DNA from: Coprococcus sp. | Lineage (GTDB): Bacteria; Bacillota; Clostridia; Lachnospirales; Lachnospiraceae | Direction: 5' to 3' | Assembly (NCBI GenBank): GCA_022793995.1 | Contig: JAAWDY010000007.1 | Span: 1-45,395 of the forward strand | Length of the DNA stretch: 45,395 nt | In this document: piece by piece, positions 23,101-32,194 of the stretch | How positions within the stretch are numbered: the first letter of the stretch is position 1 | Layout of the letters: the number at the start of each line of letters is the position of its first letter | Position numbers and translations under genes: made by a program | The notes under the pieces: generated by a model | Databases searched by the model: none | Told to the model about the DNA's origin: nothing | The model's input: only the letters and a program-made list of their open reading frames with translations

Positions 23101-25707
23101 TTAGTTCATCTTTAATTCTTCTACGATATTATTTCGCTTTATCACCTGCATTGTATACAGCATGGTGAGGAATACGACCAGAAAGACCCCCAACGCCCCT
23201 GCTGCCAGATACCCCCAGGGAACAAGAAACTCTACGTCAGCCCCCGCCCCGATACTCCAGGAGATCGCCGCGCTTATGAGTATGGTAAATATCACGCCGT
23301 ATACCAGTGAGCGCACACCGTAGATCAAGCACTCATAATGCATCATTTTCCGGAATCCTTTCGGGGACATCCCCATGGAACGCAGCATGGCAAACTCTTT
23401 CCGTCTGAGCATCAAGTTCGTAGAGATTGTGTTAAAGATATTTGCCACGGCGATGAGGGAAATCAGCACGATAAATCCATAGGTCAGCACCTTTACCGCG
23501 ACCAGTGTATTTCTGTCCGTCTCATATTCTTCCCTGTAATTTTGCAGGTATCCCTTTCCTTCCAGTCCTTCTTTCTCCATCCTTGTAACCATTTGCCGAT
23601 AAGTCTCCCCGGCGTCTTCACATTGGAGACGGTAAACGGCCTGCAGTCTCTCCTCGTCAAAATCATCCCGGAATTTCTCATACATGCTGCTTGGCAGGAA
23701 CAATAGCACTCTCTCCTGGCGTCCGGAAAGCGCGGAAGGCAGGCTCAGAACCGCATCGCCCAGCTCCAATTCCATCTCTTTTTTCATCCCTGTGGCGAAT
23801 CCGTCTTCATTATACTGCACCGTTCCTGCCCGAAACATTCCTTCCGGCGTTTCCTCAAAAATCGTCTGCTTCTCGTAACGCTGCGTATCCACATTATAGT
23901 TCTTTGCCGTATTCAGATACATCGCCCGGACATGCTCCGTATCCTGATAGCGGGAAATGTCCACCTTCTGCTCTTTGGCAAACTGCCGGAAATCGTCGTC
24001 GGTGAGAACGATCAGCACCGTGTCCACAGGAACATCCTTGGAATTTTCCTCCTCTTCATAGGCCTGCGCGTAATAGCCCAGGATACCTTCCTTGGTCCAT
24101 TCCTTTGGTACAAAAAGGGTAAACGATGTACTGTAATTCTCGGAAAGCAAAACAGCGTCTTTCGTCTCTTCGATCATCCTTTTTACTCTTTCCTCGTTTC
24201 CCCTCACGTCGTCGTAAAGCACGTATTCCAGATCCGCTTCCGGCGGGTCGAGGACAAAGGCTCCTGTTTTCACCAAATACAGGTTGAACAGCCCCGCTGC
24301 CGTAAAAAGTACGATACTCATAGTCAGGGAAATGACTGTGGAGCGGTATTTCTTTCGATCCCTCTTATAATTTTTCTGCGCCATCATGCCCTCCAGGCCG
24401 AAGATCGCCAAAGTCCATTTCCCTGTCTTCACCTCTTTGGGCCGGACCCGAATATCCGTGCTGGAGCGGATCGCGTCGATCGGGGTGATCCTGCGTATCC
24501 GCCTGGACGGGAGCCACACGGAGATCATCACCGTCACAAACGCGGTGAGCGCCGCCGCTCCGATCGCCCACACAGGTACATATAAGGGAATCCCTTCCTT
24601 CGTCCCCTGAATCCAGCTCGTGAGATTTCCACTGATATAATGGAGCGTCACTCCTGTTCCGACGATCCCCGCTAAGATTCCAAGCGGAATCCCGGATAGA
24701 CTGACAAAAAACGCTTCATACCGCATTGCCTGCCGGAGCTGTTTCTTCGTCGCGCCGATGGAGGAGAGCAGTCCGAACTGAGCGGTCCTTTCCCGCAGGG
24801 AAATGGAAAACGCATTATAAATCAAGGTGATCGAGCCCGCCATAATCACTACGATCAATATCATCATGATCCGCAGCATCACAGTATATAGATTCCGGTT
24901 ATCCGCTATCCCCATCCAGCGCAGGAGGCTTTCGTTATAGAAAAGCGTGGAACAAAAACCCAGATTCTCCTTTGCGAACCGGTACACTCCCCGAGGATTT
25001 TTCAGTTCAATAAACAAATCCTTGTACTTGGTATCTGCATCCGTCGGTCCGGCCAGCACGTCATATCCTGGTCCCCAGAAGGAAACATCCGACCAGGAAA
25101 GATAGATTCCCACCACCTTATACGTCCTGGTTTCTCTTGGGGTAAATGTTTCGTCATCGGTATATTTTTCCCCCATATACTCATTATCCTGGGTAAGGCG
25201 CACCCCTTGATAGGAGCGCTCCCCCAGTTCCAAGGTTAAAATATCGCCGACTTTTGTTTTATTTTCCTCCGTCTCTCCTGCCAAAAGCATAAGCGGAACA
25301 GCGATCTCATCTTCCTTTTCCGGCATCCGTCCCTGCGACATTCTCGCCGGGAGCATGGTAAGCGCTTCCTTGGACAGCGCCCGCACATACAGATAGGGCC
25401 TTCCCGGCGTACCCTCGGCGGCTGCATCGAACCAGGCGTACCCCATGGTCTTTACCTCGCCCACATGTTCGATCTCCTCGTTTTCCATGAGTGTTTCGGC
25501 CTGGTCTGCGTCAAGTCCAGACGTGCCCACATGCCAATTTCCACTGAGGTTCATACTATAATCCACCATGAATTTCTGAAAGCTCGTTCCGAATGTAGCG
25601 ACTGCCGTAATCATGGACGTGGATAAAATAACACCTATGATTGTCACAATCGTCCTGGTACGGTTTTGCCTCATTGTTTTTGCTGTAATCTTTGAGAAAA
25701 TATTCAT
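23101..25707 (-). CDS. FtsX-type ABC transporter permease
   Basis: The 868-residue protein has two FtsX units. The first has an N-terminal helix (RTIVTIIGVILSTSMITAV), an extracytoplasmic domain of about 230 residues and three helices near 285-400 (IMMILIVVIMAGSITLIYNA). The second has a helix near 455, a second extracytoplasmic domain and three C-terminal helices near 750-860. This is the layout of large exporters and peptide-sensing or detoxifying permeases in Firmicutes. It overlaps the ATPase gene by 4 nt and lies downstream of a two-component system with a short-loop kinase, so removal of, or response to, a cell-envelope-active peptide is the best guess. The substrate is not shown. Confidence 0.9.
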   Translation of the reverse strand: MNIFSKITAKTMRQNRTRTIVTIIGVILSTSMITAVATFGTSFQKFMVDYSMNLSGNWHVGTSGLDADQAETLMENEEIEHVGEVKTMGYAWFDAAAEGTPGRPYLYVRALSKEALTMLPARMSQGRMPEKEDEIAVPLMLLAGETEENKTKVGDILTLELGERSYQGVRLTQDNEYMGEKYTDDETFTPRETRTYKVVGIYLSWSDVSFWGPGYDVLAGPTDADTKYKDLFIELKNPRGVYRFAKENLGFCSTLFYNESLLRWMGIADNRNLYTVMLRIMMILIVVIMAGSITLIYNAFSISLRERTAQFGLLSSIGATKKQLRQAMRYEAFFVSLSGIPLGILAGIVGTGVTLHYISGNLTSWIQGTKEGIPLYVPVWAIGAAALTAFVTVMISVWLPSRRIRRITPIDAIRSSTDIRVRPKEVKTGKWTLAIFGLEGMMAQKNYKRDRKKYRSTVISLTMSIVLFTAAGLFNLYLVKTGAFVLDPPEADLEYVLYDDVRGNEERVKRMIEETKDAVLLSENYSTSFTLFVPKEWTKEGILGYYAQAYEEEENSKDVPVDTVLIVLTDDDFRQFAKEQKVDISRYQDTEHVRAMYLNTAKNYNVDTQRYEKQTIFEETPEGMFRAGTVQYNEDGFATGMKKEMELELGDAVLSLPSALSGRQERVLLFLPSSMYEKFRDDFDEERLQAVYRLQCEDAGETYRQMVTRMEKEGLEGKGYLQNYREEYETDRNTLVAVKVLTYGFIVLISLIAVANIFNTISTNLMLRRKEFAMLRSMGMSPKGFRKMMHYECLIYGVRSLVYGVIFTILISAAISWSIGAGADVEFLVPWGYLAAGALGVFLVVFLTMLYTMQVIKRNNIVEELKMN

Positions 25708-26387
25708 TGACGGATCACCTCGTCTTTCACGATCTTCCCGTCTTCAAGGGCGAGAATCCGGTCCGCCTGCAGGGCGATATTCTCGTCATGGGTAATCACA
25801 ATCACTGTCTGATGGTAAACTTCGTTGGAATACCGAAGAAGCTCCATGATTTCCTTACTGTTCTCACTGTCCAAATTTCCCGTCGGCTCATCCGCCAGAA
25901 GAAGGGCCGGGGCGTTGAGAAGCGCCCGCCCGATAGATACTCTCTGCTGCTGCCCACCAGAGAGCTGATTGGGCAGATGCTTCTCCCTGTTTTTCAGCTT
26001 GAGAAGCTCCAAAAGTTCTTCCAGCCTTTCTTCATTGACCTTCCGGGAATCCATCAACACCGGAAGCGTCATATTTTCCCGTACATTTAACACAGGAATC
26101 AGATTATAGAACTGATAGATCAGCCCCACCTGCCGCCTCCTGAAAACAGCCAGTTCTTCCTCATTCTGTGCGTAAACGTCAACTCCGCCTACCGTCACCT
26201 TTCCCGAGGTCGGGCGGTCCACCCCGCCGATCAAGTGTAGAAGCGTGGACTTTCCCGAACCCGAGGAGCCAACGATTGCGATAAACTCTCCCCTCTGTGC
26301 CTGGAACGACACCCCGTCCAGGGCGCGCACCGCGTTCTCCCCTTCTCCGTAGGTCTTGCAAAGGTTTTCGATCCGTAATATCTCCAT
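25704..26387 (-). CDS. ABC transporter ATP-binding protein (LolD/MacB type)
   Basis: The 227-residue ATPase has Walker A GSSGSGKST, Q-loop YQFYNLIPVLNV, the signature LSGGQQQRVSIGRAL, Walker B LLADEPTGNLDS and the switch histidine VITHD. The TGNLDS D-loop is typical of ATPases that drive FtsX-type permeases by mechanotransmission. A strong AGGAGG ribosome site precedes the ATG. It overlaps the permease gene by 4 nt, and a likely response-regulator binding site lies in the 138-bp gap upstream. Confidence 0.94.
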   Translation of the reverse strand: MEILRIENLCKTYGEGENAVRALDGVSFQAQRGEFIAIVGSSGSGKSTLLHLIGGVDRPTSGKVTVGGVDVYAQNEEELAVFRRRQVGLIYQFYNLIPVLNVRENMTLPVLMDSRKVNEERLEELLELLKLKNREKHLPNQLSGGQQQRVSIGRALLNAPALLLADEPTGNLDSENSKEIMELLRYSNEVYHQTVIVITHDENIALQADRILALEDGKIVKDEVIRQ

Positions 26388-26459
26388 ACTCTGTCTTCCT
26401 CCTATCGCCTTCTTTCCTACAGTATACCGCCCCTTAATGACCCGCCCGTGACTCGTTTA

Positions 26460-26473
26460 TAACAATTCTGTCA
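26460..26473. promoter_or_regulatory. BceR-like response-regulator site upstream of the ABC genes
   Basis: On the minus strand TGACA-GAAT-TGTTA is close to the TNACA-N4-TGTAA pattern known for BceR-type regulators. A TATACT -10 box lies at 26421-26426, so the site would sit just upstream of the -35 region, where an activator binds. The -35 box itself is poor, which is common at activated promoters. Confidence 0.45.
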
Positions 26474-26525
26474 CTTTCCCCGTAACTCGTCTGCTCTTCC
26501 CATCAGATAGTCCTACAGGACACTC

Positions 26526-27536
26526 TTACAGAACCGTCTTGTAAAACCGTATCCGAAACTGTCCTCCGCCGTCCGGTGCGTTCTGCGCTTGGATAACCCC
26601 ATGCTCGCGCGTAAGAATCATTTGTGCCAGCGCTAGCCCGATGCCAAAGCTTCCTGCCCCGGCGTTTTTCCCTTTGTAAAAACGCTCGAACAGATGCGGC
26701 AGGTCTTCCACCGGAATCCCTGTGCCGGAATCAGTAATCTTGATTTCTGTAAAGAGTGGGTTATCCGCACAGCAGACCGTGAGCGTTCCGCCGTCCGGCG
26801 TGTATTCCAGACCGTTCTTTATAACGTTCTGCACCGCCTCCAGCGTCCAGGCATAATCTCCGCTAAAAGAGATTCCCTCCGCCCCGATGATCTTGCGTGC
26901 TTTCCCGTGTACATCCATGGACACCTCAAATGGCAGAAATACATCCTCCAAAAACTCCGGCATAGAGATATGCTCCTTTGTCAGGGCGATCGCACCTGCC
27001 TCCAACTTGGAAATTTTCAAAAGCGCAGTCACCAGCCATTCGATTTTATCGAGCATTTTCTCTGCTTCCCGAAGGAGCCTCCTTTTCTCAGGTACGGGAA
27101 GATCCGGGTTTTTTATCCGTTCAAACAGGATATTCAGCGCGGTAAGGGGAGTCCGTATCTGGTGGGAAATATCTGCCAGGGCGTCGGCGAGCGACGTTTT
27201 TTCTTTCTGCAAAAGCTCCGCCTGCTCCTTCAAGCGTACCGTCATCTTGAAGATCTCATCCCGGAGGATCTCCAGATCTCCCTCCCGGAAATGCTGAAAC
27301 TCTTGTATTTCCTTTCCGTGCAAAACTTCGTCGATCTGTCTGGCAAGCGAACGCATCCGCCTGTACCGCACATCCATCTGCGCCAGATTAACAACGCACC
27401 AAAATAAACAGCAAAAAAACGCTGCATATCCGGCTTCTTTCCCCCATACAGCGCCTAATGCCATTACAAGAACGGCTGTCCCGACTAAAACAATTCCGAT
27501 CTGTATCTTTATTTCTTTATTGCGAAATCTCCACAT
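26526..27536 (-). CDS. Sensor histidine kinase with short extracytoplasmic loop (intramembrane-sensing type)
   Basis: The 336-residue protein has two membrane helices within the first 55 residues, joined by only a few residues (GAVWGKEAGYAA), so it has almost no external sensor. HAMP-like and coiled regions follow, then the H-box ADISHQIRTPLTALNILFER, an N-box VQNVIKNGLEYTP and G-boxes DSGTGIP and GSFGIGLALAQMI. Kinases of this shape usually read the state of a partner ABC transporter. Here such a transporter lies directly downstream and an OmpR-type regulator directly upstream. Confidence 0.9.
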   Translation of the reverse strand: MWRFRNKEIKIQIGIVLVGTAVLVMALGAVWGKEAGYAAFFCCLFWCVVNLAQMDVRYRRMRSLARQIDEVLHGKEIQEFQHFREGDLEILRDEIFKMTVRLKEQAELLQKEKTSLADALADISHQIRTPLTALNILFERIKNPDLPVPEKRRLLREAEKMLDKIEWLVTALLKISKLEAGAIALTKEHISMPEFLEDVFLPFEVSMDVHGKARKIIGAEGISFSGDYAWTLEAVQNVIKNGLEYTPDGGTLTVCCADNPLFTEIKITDSGTGIPVEDLPHLFERFYKGKNAGAGSFGIGLALAQMILTREHGVIQAQNAPDGGGQFRIRFYKTVL

Positions 27537-27563
27537 ACCAACCTTTCCTTCCCCACATCCCTT

Positions 27564-28241
27564 CTATACATCCATCCGGTATCCTAGTCCACGCACCGTC
27601 TTTATAATCTCTGGACTTTGTGCGTCACGCTCGATCTTCTCACGGAGCCTTTTAATATAAACCGTCAATGTATTATCGTTTACATATTCCCCCGCAATAT
27701 CCCAGATTTCCTCCAACAGCTGCCCCCTTGAGAGGATCTTCCCCCTATGGTTCAGGAACACCAGAAAAAGGCGGTATTCCAAGGCGGAGAGAAATACTTC
27801 CTCCCCGTCTCTTGTCACTACCCCCTTTTCGATATCCACTTTAAGCCCTCCAGCCTGGATGAGCCCTCCCACTTTTCCTGCTCTCCTAAGCACAGTGCGC
27901 ATTCGGGACACCAGCTCCCGAGGCCGAAACGGCTTACTGATATAATCGTCCGCCCCCATGTCAAGCCCGGTCACTATGGAAAATTCATCGCCCAGCGCGG
28001 TCAGGAAAATGATCGGAATATCATAATCCATCTTGATCGCAGTGCAGGTGCTATAACCATTGCCCTCCGCCAGCGTCACATCCAGCAGAATAAGCTGAGG
28101 CCGATCTGTTTCGATCAGCTCCAGCGCTTTTCTCTGCCCGTCCGCCGACGTGACACAGAATCCTTCCTCCTTTAAAAATGCCGACAGGTTCTCCACGATC
28201 GCAGGATCGTCCTCAATCAAAAGTACCTTTGTCCCCAGCAT
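27564..28241 (-). CDS. OmpR/PhoB-family response regulator
   Basis: The 225-residue protein has a receiver domain (acidic pair LIEDD, phosphoacceptor in LILLDVTLAEG, lysine in DYISKPFRPREL) and a C-terminal winged helix (FLSALEYRLFLVFLNHRGKI, VYIKRLREKI, VRGLGYRMD). It is the partner of the downstream kinase. The ATG at 28241 has AAGGAGG 5 nt upstream and is preferred to 28256. Even so, its first 25 bases overlap the end of the upstream small-protein gene, which suggests translational coupling. Confidence 0.92.
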   Translation of the reverse strand: MLGTKVLLIEDDPAIVENLSAFLKEEGFCVTSADGQRKALELIETDRPQLILLDVTLAEGNGYSTCTAIKMDYDIPIIFLTALGDEFSIVTGLDMGADDYISKPFRPRELVSRMRTVLRRAGKVGGLIQAGGLKVDIEKGVVTRDGEEVFLSALEYRLFLVFLNHRGKILSRGQLLEEIWDIAGEYVNDNTLTVYIKRLREKIERDAQSPEIIKTVRGLGYRMDV

Positions 28242-28561
28242 TTGGCCTCCTTCCAATTTGTCGCCTTTCTTGCTTCTTGTGTAACCTCTTCCAGCTTCTT
28301 TTCCAGAAATTCGATTCTTTCCTCCGAAGCCCCGCTATTCCCAGAAGTCCCTTTTGTGAGCAGCAAAGTGTCCTTGAGCGCCTGCTTTTTTGCCTCCAGG
28401 TTCTTCCCTTCTTTTTTTGCTTCCGCCTCTGGTTTTACTTCCTCCAGTTTCCTTGACGTCTCTGCGTTCGGCAGGTTCGTCTGCGCGCTTTTGTTCATCA
28501 TCGTCAATGGGTTTGTGTAACCCGGTCTTACTGAATGAATGCTGTTCATCATATTCTCCAA
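28217..28561 (-). CDS. Small coiled-coil protein between two two-component systems
   Basis: The 114-residue product is charged and helical: a Lys/Glu-rich stretch near 38-62 (KLEEVKPEAEAKKEGKNLEA) and a C-terminal coiled coil (ERIEFLEKKLEEVTQEARKA). No membrane segment or signal peptide is seen. A TAGGAG ribosome site precedes the ATG, 21 bp after the GHKL kinase gene, and its end overlaps the OmpR-type regulator gene. The tight packing argues that it is real. I do not recognise a named family; a connector between the two signalling systems is a speculation. Confidence 0.65.
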   Translation of the reverse strand: MENMMNSIHSVRPGYTNPLTMMNKSAQTNLPNAETSRKLEEVKPEAEAKKEGKNLEAKKQALKDTLLLTKGTSGNSGASEERIEFLEKKLEEVTQEARKATNWKEAKCWGQRYF

Positions 28562-28582
28562 CTCCTATCTGATTTTTATTTC

Positions 28583-29803
28583 TTACCAGATACGTCGGAT
28601 GTGATTTTCATTAGATAAGAAATCTTCCGCAGACGGCCGCTCTCCCTTCGTAAGCGGACTTAAGCAGAGCAACATACGAATGCAGAACCGGTCTTCTTCT
28701 ACCTCAAACTCCACGGTTCCCCCGTATTTTTTGACTGTCCGCCGAATATTGTTCAGCCCTATTCCGCACCTTATCCCTCGTGCGACAGCACCTCGGGCGC
28801 CCCAATATGGTCTTTCGGCCGTTTCATAAGGTTTACTCTTCGCCCCCGAGGCAAATGAATTTACCACTTTGATGATAAGAAAATGGCGCTTCATTCCTGC
28901 CGCGACTGTGATCCAAGGCTCCGCCTGCCCGCCGTCTGCGCACGCCTTTATCGCGTTGTCCATAGCGTTTGCCAAAAGAATGCACAGGTCGGTATCCTCA
29001 ATAAAATATTTTGCCGAAAAGTGGACATCATATTCCACCCGGATTCCATTTTCAATCGCAAATCCAATCTTTTCTTTCAGAAGTGCGTTCGCTGCAGAAT
29101 TTCCTGTATCTATGCTAACGGCCATTTCTTTGGAAATATCCTGTAGTTTATCCGAATACTCTTCCGCCTCCGTATATCTCTTTTCATGGATCAGACCGGA
29201 CAGGACAAGGAGATGATTATCCATATCGTGTTGGAAGGCGCGGTACTGTTCGTTTTTCTTTTTTACCTCTTCCAGATATCCTCTTTGCTCCTTCATCTGA
29301 TCGGAAAGCCGGCTGTACAGATCGGAAGGAATGTTCTTTTGCCAAATGTGAAAATAGCTCTTTGAAATTAGAAACAAGCTTATAATCAATAACACCGCCA
29401 GCACAGCTTCCACGGTCATCTGTACCATAATCCCTCTTCTTGGACTCATCGGCCGCCTTACAAACCATCCCATCAGAAAGGTCTGGAATCCCTCCATCAA
29501 GGTTACCATCGCAAATACGATCGCAATAGAGCAGATTGCATCCTTCCAGTCCATCTTCAGTAAAAGTATAGAAAAGGAAAGGATGACGCCCATGTGCAGA
29601 ATGACTCTGTAAACTCCGGGACTTTGGAAATACATCACTGAACATGTCAAAATACTGCTCAACAGGACATAACCTGCGATGTCTCTCCTTTTCCTGATCC
29701 CTGCCACATTCTGTAAAAACCAAAATTCCGCAAAGTAGATCAGATCATTTAAAAGCACCCACCAGATATAAAACGCTGCCGAAAACTGCAAGTTCTCCGT
29801 CAT
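28583..29803 (-). CDS. GHKL-domain sensor histidine kinase
   Basis: The 406-residue protein has about five or six N-terminal membrane helices (to about residue 165), a coiled linker (LSDQMKEQRGYLEEVKKKNE), the H-box FQHDMDNHLLVLSGLI, an N-box LLANAMDNAIKACAD and a G-box CGIGLNNIRRTVKKYGG. It is AgrC-like in design. Its ATG overlaps the stop codon of the LytTR regulator gene, so the pair is translated together. Confidence 0.92.
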   Translation of the reverse strand: MTENLQFSAAFYIWWVLLNDLIYFAEFWFLQNVAGIRKRRDIAGYVLLSSILTCSVMYFQSPGVYRVILHMGVILSFSILLLKMDWKDAICSIAIVFAMVTLMEGFQTFLMGWFVRRPMSPRRGIMVQMTVEAVLAVLLIISLFLISKSYFHIWQKNIPSDLYSRLSDQMKEQRGYLEEVKKKNEQYRAFQHDMDNHLLVLSGLIHEKRYTEAEEYSDKLQDISKEMAVSIDTGNSAANALLKEKIGFAIENGIRVEYDVHFSAKYFIEDTDLCILLANAMDNAIKACADGGQAEPWITVAAGMKRHFLIIKVVNSFASGAKSKPYETAERPYWGARGAVARGIRCGIGLNNIRRTVKKYGGTVEFEVEEDRFCIRMLLCLSPLTKGERPSAEDFLSNENHIRRIW

Positions 29804-30504
29804 AATACTGCCTCATTTTCCAAAAATCCCAGCAAGTTTTGCAAGAATTTTTTCTGTTTTCTCCTGGAAACCAATATTTTATATCCTCCTGTGAGGAATA
29901 CAAATCCTTTTTCCTGCCTGACTACATGACACATATTTACAAGAAAACTTCTATGGCATCGGAAAAAACGTTCATCCACCCTGCCCTCCAAAGTGTCCAA
30001 TGTCCCGGAATACTCCAGATCACCGCAGACCGTGTGAATATACACCCGATGATCGAACACTTCGCAGTATAAGATATCGTGCAGAAAAATCGTCTGCAGT
30101 GTTCCATTCTTTGTCAAAGCCAAGGTCTTATCCTCTGCCCTTTTTGCCACATTTCCCACCGCCCTGTCCAGGGCCCCGAAAAGCCGCTCCTTTGTGACAG
30201 GCTTGAGCAGATAATGCACTGCGCCCAGGTCGAACGCATCCAGCGCATACTCCTTATAAGCGGTCACGAATATGACCTGGCTTTTGTGGCAGGATCTTTT
30301 CGCCGTCTCGATCCCGTTGATGCCCGGAAGCATCAAATCCAGCAGGATGATATCAAAAGAATGCCCGGCGCTTAGCAATGCTTCGCCCGATAGATAGGTC
30401 CGTATGTCTGCGCTTAAGTTCTTCTCCTTGATATAACACTTTGTCTTTTCGCATAGCTTATCCAACGTGTAGGATTCATCTTCACATATGGCGATCGAGA
30501 TCAT
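29800..30504 (-). CDS. LytTR-family response regulator
   Basis: The 234-residue protein has a receiver domain (CEDES, phosphoacceptor in DIILLDLMLPG, TAYKEYALDAF, KPVTKERLF) and a C-terminal LytTR domain (ILYCEVFDHRVYIHTVCGDL, FFRCHRSFLVNMCHV). The ATG at 30504 starts MISIAICEDES, directly at the first strand of the receiver, with GGAG close by; the open frame to 30585 runs through the promoter. It is the first gene of the seven-gene operon that ends with the FtsX permease. Confidence 0.92.
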   Translation of the reverse strand: MISIAICEDESYTLDKLCEKTKCYIKEKNLSADIRTYLSGEALLSAGHSFDIILLDLMLPGINGIETAKRSCHKSQVIFVTAYKEYALDAFDLGAVHYLLKPVTKERLFGALDRAVGNVAKRAEDKTLALTKNGTLQTIFLHDILYCEVFDHRVYIHTVCGDLEYSGTLDTLEGRVDERFFRCHRSFLVNMCHVVRQEKGFVFLTGGYKILVSRRKQKKFLQNLLGFLENEAVL

Positions 30505-30556
30505 TCTCCGGCACTTCCCTTGTACTGTATATTTGCTTAGCGGAAACCTTGTGAAT

Positions 30557-30585
30557 AGTATAGCAAATATGAACGTAAAAGTCAC
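30557..30585 (-). promoter_or_regulatory. Promoter of the LytTR/GHKL-OmpR-ABC operon
   Basis: GTGACT and TATACT separated by 17 bp are found on the minus strand. The -35 box overlaps the stop codon of the truncated permease gene. It rules out the longer start of the LytTR gene at 30585. Confidence 0.5.
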
Positions 30586-31355
30586 TCTTTATTCAGGCGA
30601 TTATCCAGAACCTTACTCAGGATTATATAAAGCAGGAAGCTTGCCCCCCTACTGATGACAACAGGGATCAGGAAGCTATTCTGAAGCGCAATATATCCTA
30701 TGGCAGTCGAAAGTCCCCATGTAATGATTGCCACCCAGTTAATGGTCTTTTCTTCCTTACTCCTCTTTATAACATAGTGTTCCGCGATGATAAGTCCCGG
30801 AACCGGAGGCAGCAAGATGGAAAGAGTCTGCGTCACAGGAAGCAGAAATTTTACTGCTCCCACGGCCGCGAAAACAGCCGCCGCCACAGCGATAACGGAG
30901 GCCATTACCGCATGTTTTACCTTTCCTTCCATCCTGGTATCCGTCAGTACATTCTGCAGAGCAAGACCAGCGCTGTAAATATTGTTATCCTGCGTAGTCC
31001 ATACGCAGAAGATCGCGCATACAAACCTCAGTACCCCTAGCCCCAGAGCTGCCGTTGCCGGGACAAATCCGCTTTCCCTGGTCGCCTGCGCCGTCATGAT
31101 TCCGATCAGTTCCAGCCCAAATAAGCCTACTGCCACTGCGACCGGCGCGCCCACTGCTACATGAGTAGGCTTTTTGGCATAACGGCATACATCCGGGGAA
31201 ACGATGCACCCGAAGCTCCACGCCCCCACGAAGGAAGTTGAACCCGCTGCAAAAGAAATCTGCCCTTCCGCCGGCACATAATTGAATACGTGTTCATATC
31301 CTGCACGGCTTCCGATCGCTATGGCTGAGGCGATTACAAGAATTTGACGTGCCTC
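30582..31355 (-). pseudogene. NCS1 cytosine/purine permease, 5' half missing
   Basis: The frame encodes the C-terminal part of a CodB-like transporter: GAWSFGCIVSPDVCRYAKKP (the conserved helix with the charged Asp-x-x-Arg pattern), VWTTQDNNIYSAGLALQNV and PPVPGLIIAEHYVIKR, to the normal end. Homology starts right at the stop codon of the GntR gene, at ILVIASAIAIGSRAGYEHVF; roughly the first 160-190 residues of a CodB-length protein are gone. The open frame continues inside the GntR gene without permease features, and no start codon with a ribosome site is present at the join. A deletion that brought the two genes together explains this best. Confidence 0.75.
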
Positions 31356-32109
31356 ACTCTTCTTTCCCCATCTGTGCGTTCTCAATCCCGAACCTGGTAC
31401 TTGCCAGATGCGCCATATATGCCAGTTTGACCTGATTGACATCTCCTGTCCCAAATGCATTCGCAATCTGGATATGTTCGCCCAATGCCTGTTCAATATA
31501 CCGCGGCTGAGAAAAGAGCACCTGTCTCTTATCATAAATATTCCCCGTCAGCGCAATACATATATTCAGCAGCACATCATTGTTCGACGCTTTTCTGATG
31601 ATATTGTGGTATTCCAAATCATGCAGCATCAGTTTCTCACTGTCGAGCTTTGTTTTCTTTGCCGCAGATACACAAGCTTTTAAGTCCTCCCTGACCTGCG
31701 CGTACTTCTCTTCCGGTATCAAATCGATCGCTTTAAGGTCTAAAGCCTCCCTGACCGTAATGATATCGTAGATCTCCTGCCTGTGGGTCCAAAGCCAGAC
31801 AGCCGATTCTCCGCTAGCTGAAACATCCGTCTTCTTTAAATAAGTCCCGCTGCCATGCCTGATCTCTACAACCCCCATCATTTCGAGAACTTTCATCGCC
31901 TCTCTGAGCGAGTTTCTCCCCACCTTAAGAGCCGCCGCCATCTCCCGTTCTGCCGGAAGCCTTTCTCCCACCTCTATCCTCTTCTCCATGATAAACTTCA
32001 GAATCTTTTTCATATTCGGGTTTTCTCTGAAAAAAAAGCGATTGCTATTCATCCTGTCCCACACTCCATCATAATCATTATTTTCAAAATATCCCGCCTC
32101 GCCATACAT
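31354..32109 (-). CDS. GntR-family regulator (FadR/FCD type)
   Basis: The 251-residue protein has a winged HTH (EVGERLPAEREMAAALKVGR, NSLREAMKVLEMMGVVEIRH, GSGTYL) and a C-terminal FCD ligand domain with metal-binding-type histidines (LEYHNIIRKAS, LGEHIQIANAF, MAHLAS). The start is not certain. The only strong ribosome site (AGAGAGGTGATG) precedes a 13-codon upstream ORF whose stop overlaps the ATG at 32109 (TGATG), so re-initiation there is likely; 32124 has no ribosome site and 32052 is an alternative. The gene probably controlled the nucleobase permease that now survives only in part, as well as itself. Confidence 0.85.
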   Translation of the reverse strand: MYGEAGYFENNDYDGVWDRMNSNRFFFRENPNMKKILKFIMEKRIEVGERLPAEREMAAALKVGRNSLREAMKVLEMMGVVEIRHGSGTYLKKTDVSASGESAVWLWTHRQEIYDIITVREALDLKAIDLIPEEKYAQVREDLKACVSAAKKTKLDSEKLMLHDLEYHNIIRKASNNDVLLNICIALTGNIYDKRQVLFSQPRYIEQALGEHIQIANAFGTGDVNQVKLAYMAHLASTRFGIENAQMGKEE

Positions 32110-32150
32110 CAGTTCGAATTGCATCCATTGATTTCAAATCTTTTTATCAT
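32109..32150 (-). CDS. Possible 13-codon upstream ORF coupled to the GntR gene
   Basis: An ATG at 32150 with a good AGAGAGGTG ribosome site starts MIKRFEINGCNSN, and the TGA overlaps the GntR ATG. It could be a coupling leader, or the true start of an older GntR frame that was shifted by a small indel. Confidence 0.3.
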   Translation of the reverse strand: MIKRFEINGCNSN

Positions 32151-32175
32151 TTCATCACCTCTCTTTCTCCCAAAT

Positions 32176-32185
32176 TGGTCCTACC
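32176..32185. promoter_or_regulatory. GntR/FadR-type operator candidate
   Basis: TGGTCCTACC matches the TGGTNNNACC pattern of FadR-family sites. It lies 10-19 nt downstream of the -10 box of the GntR gene, as expected for autorepression. Confidence 0.45.
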
Positions 32186-32194
32186 TCTTTTGTA

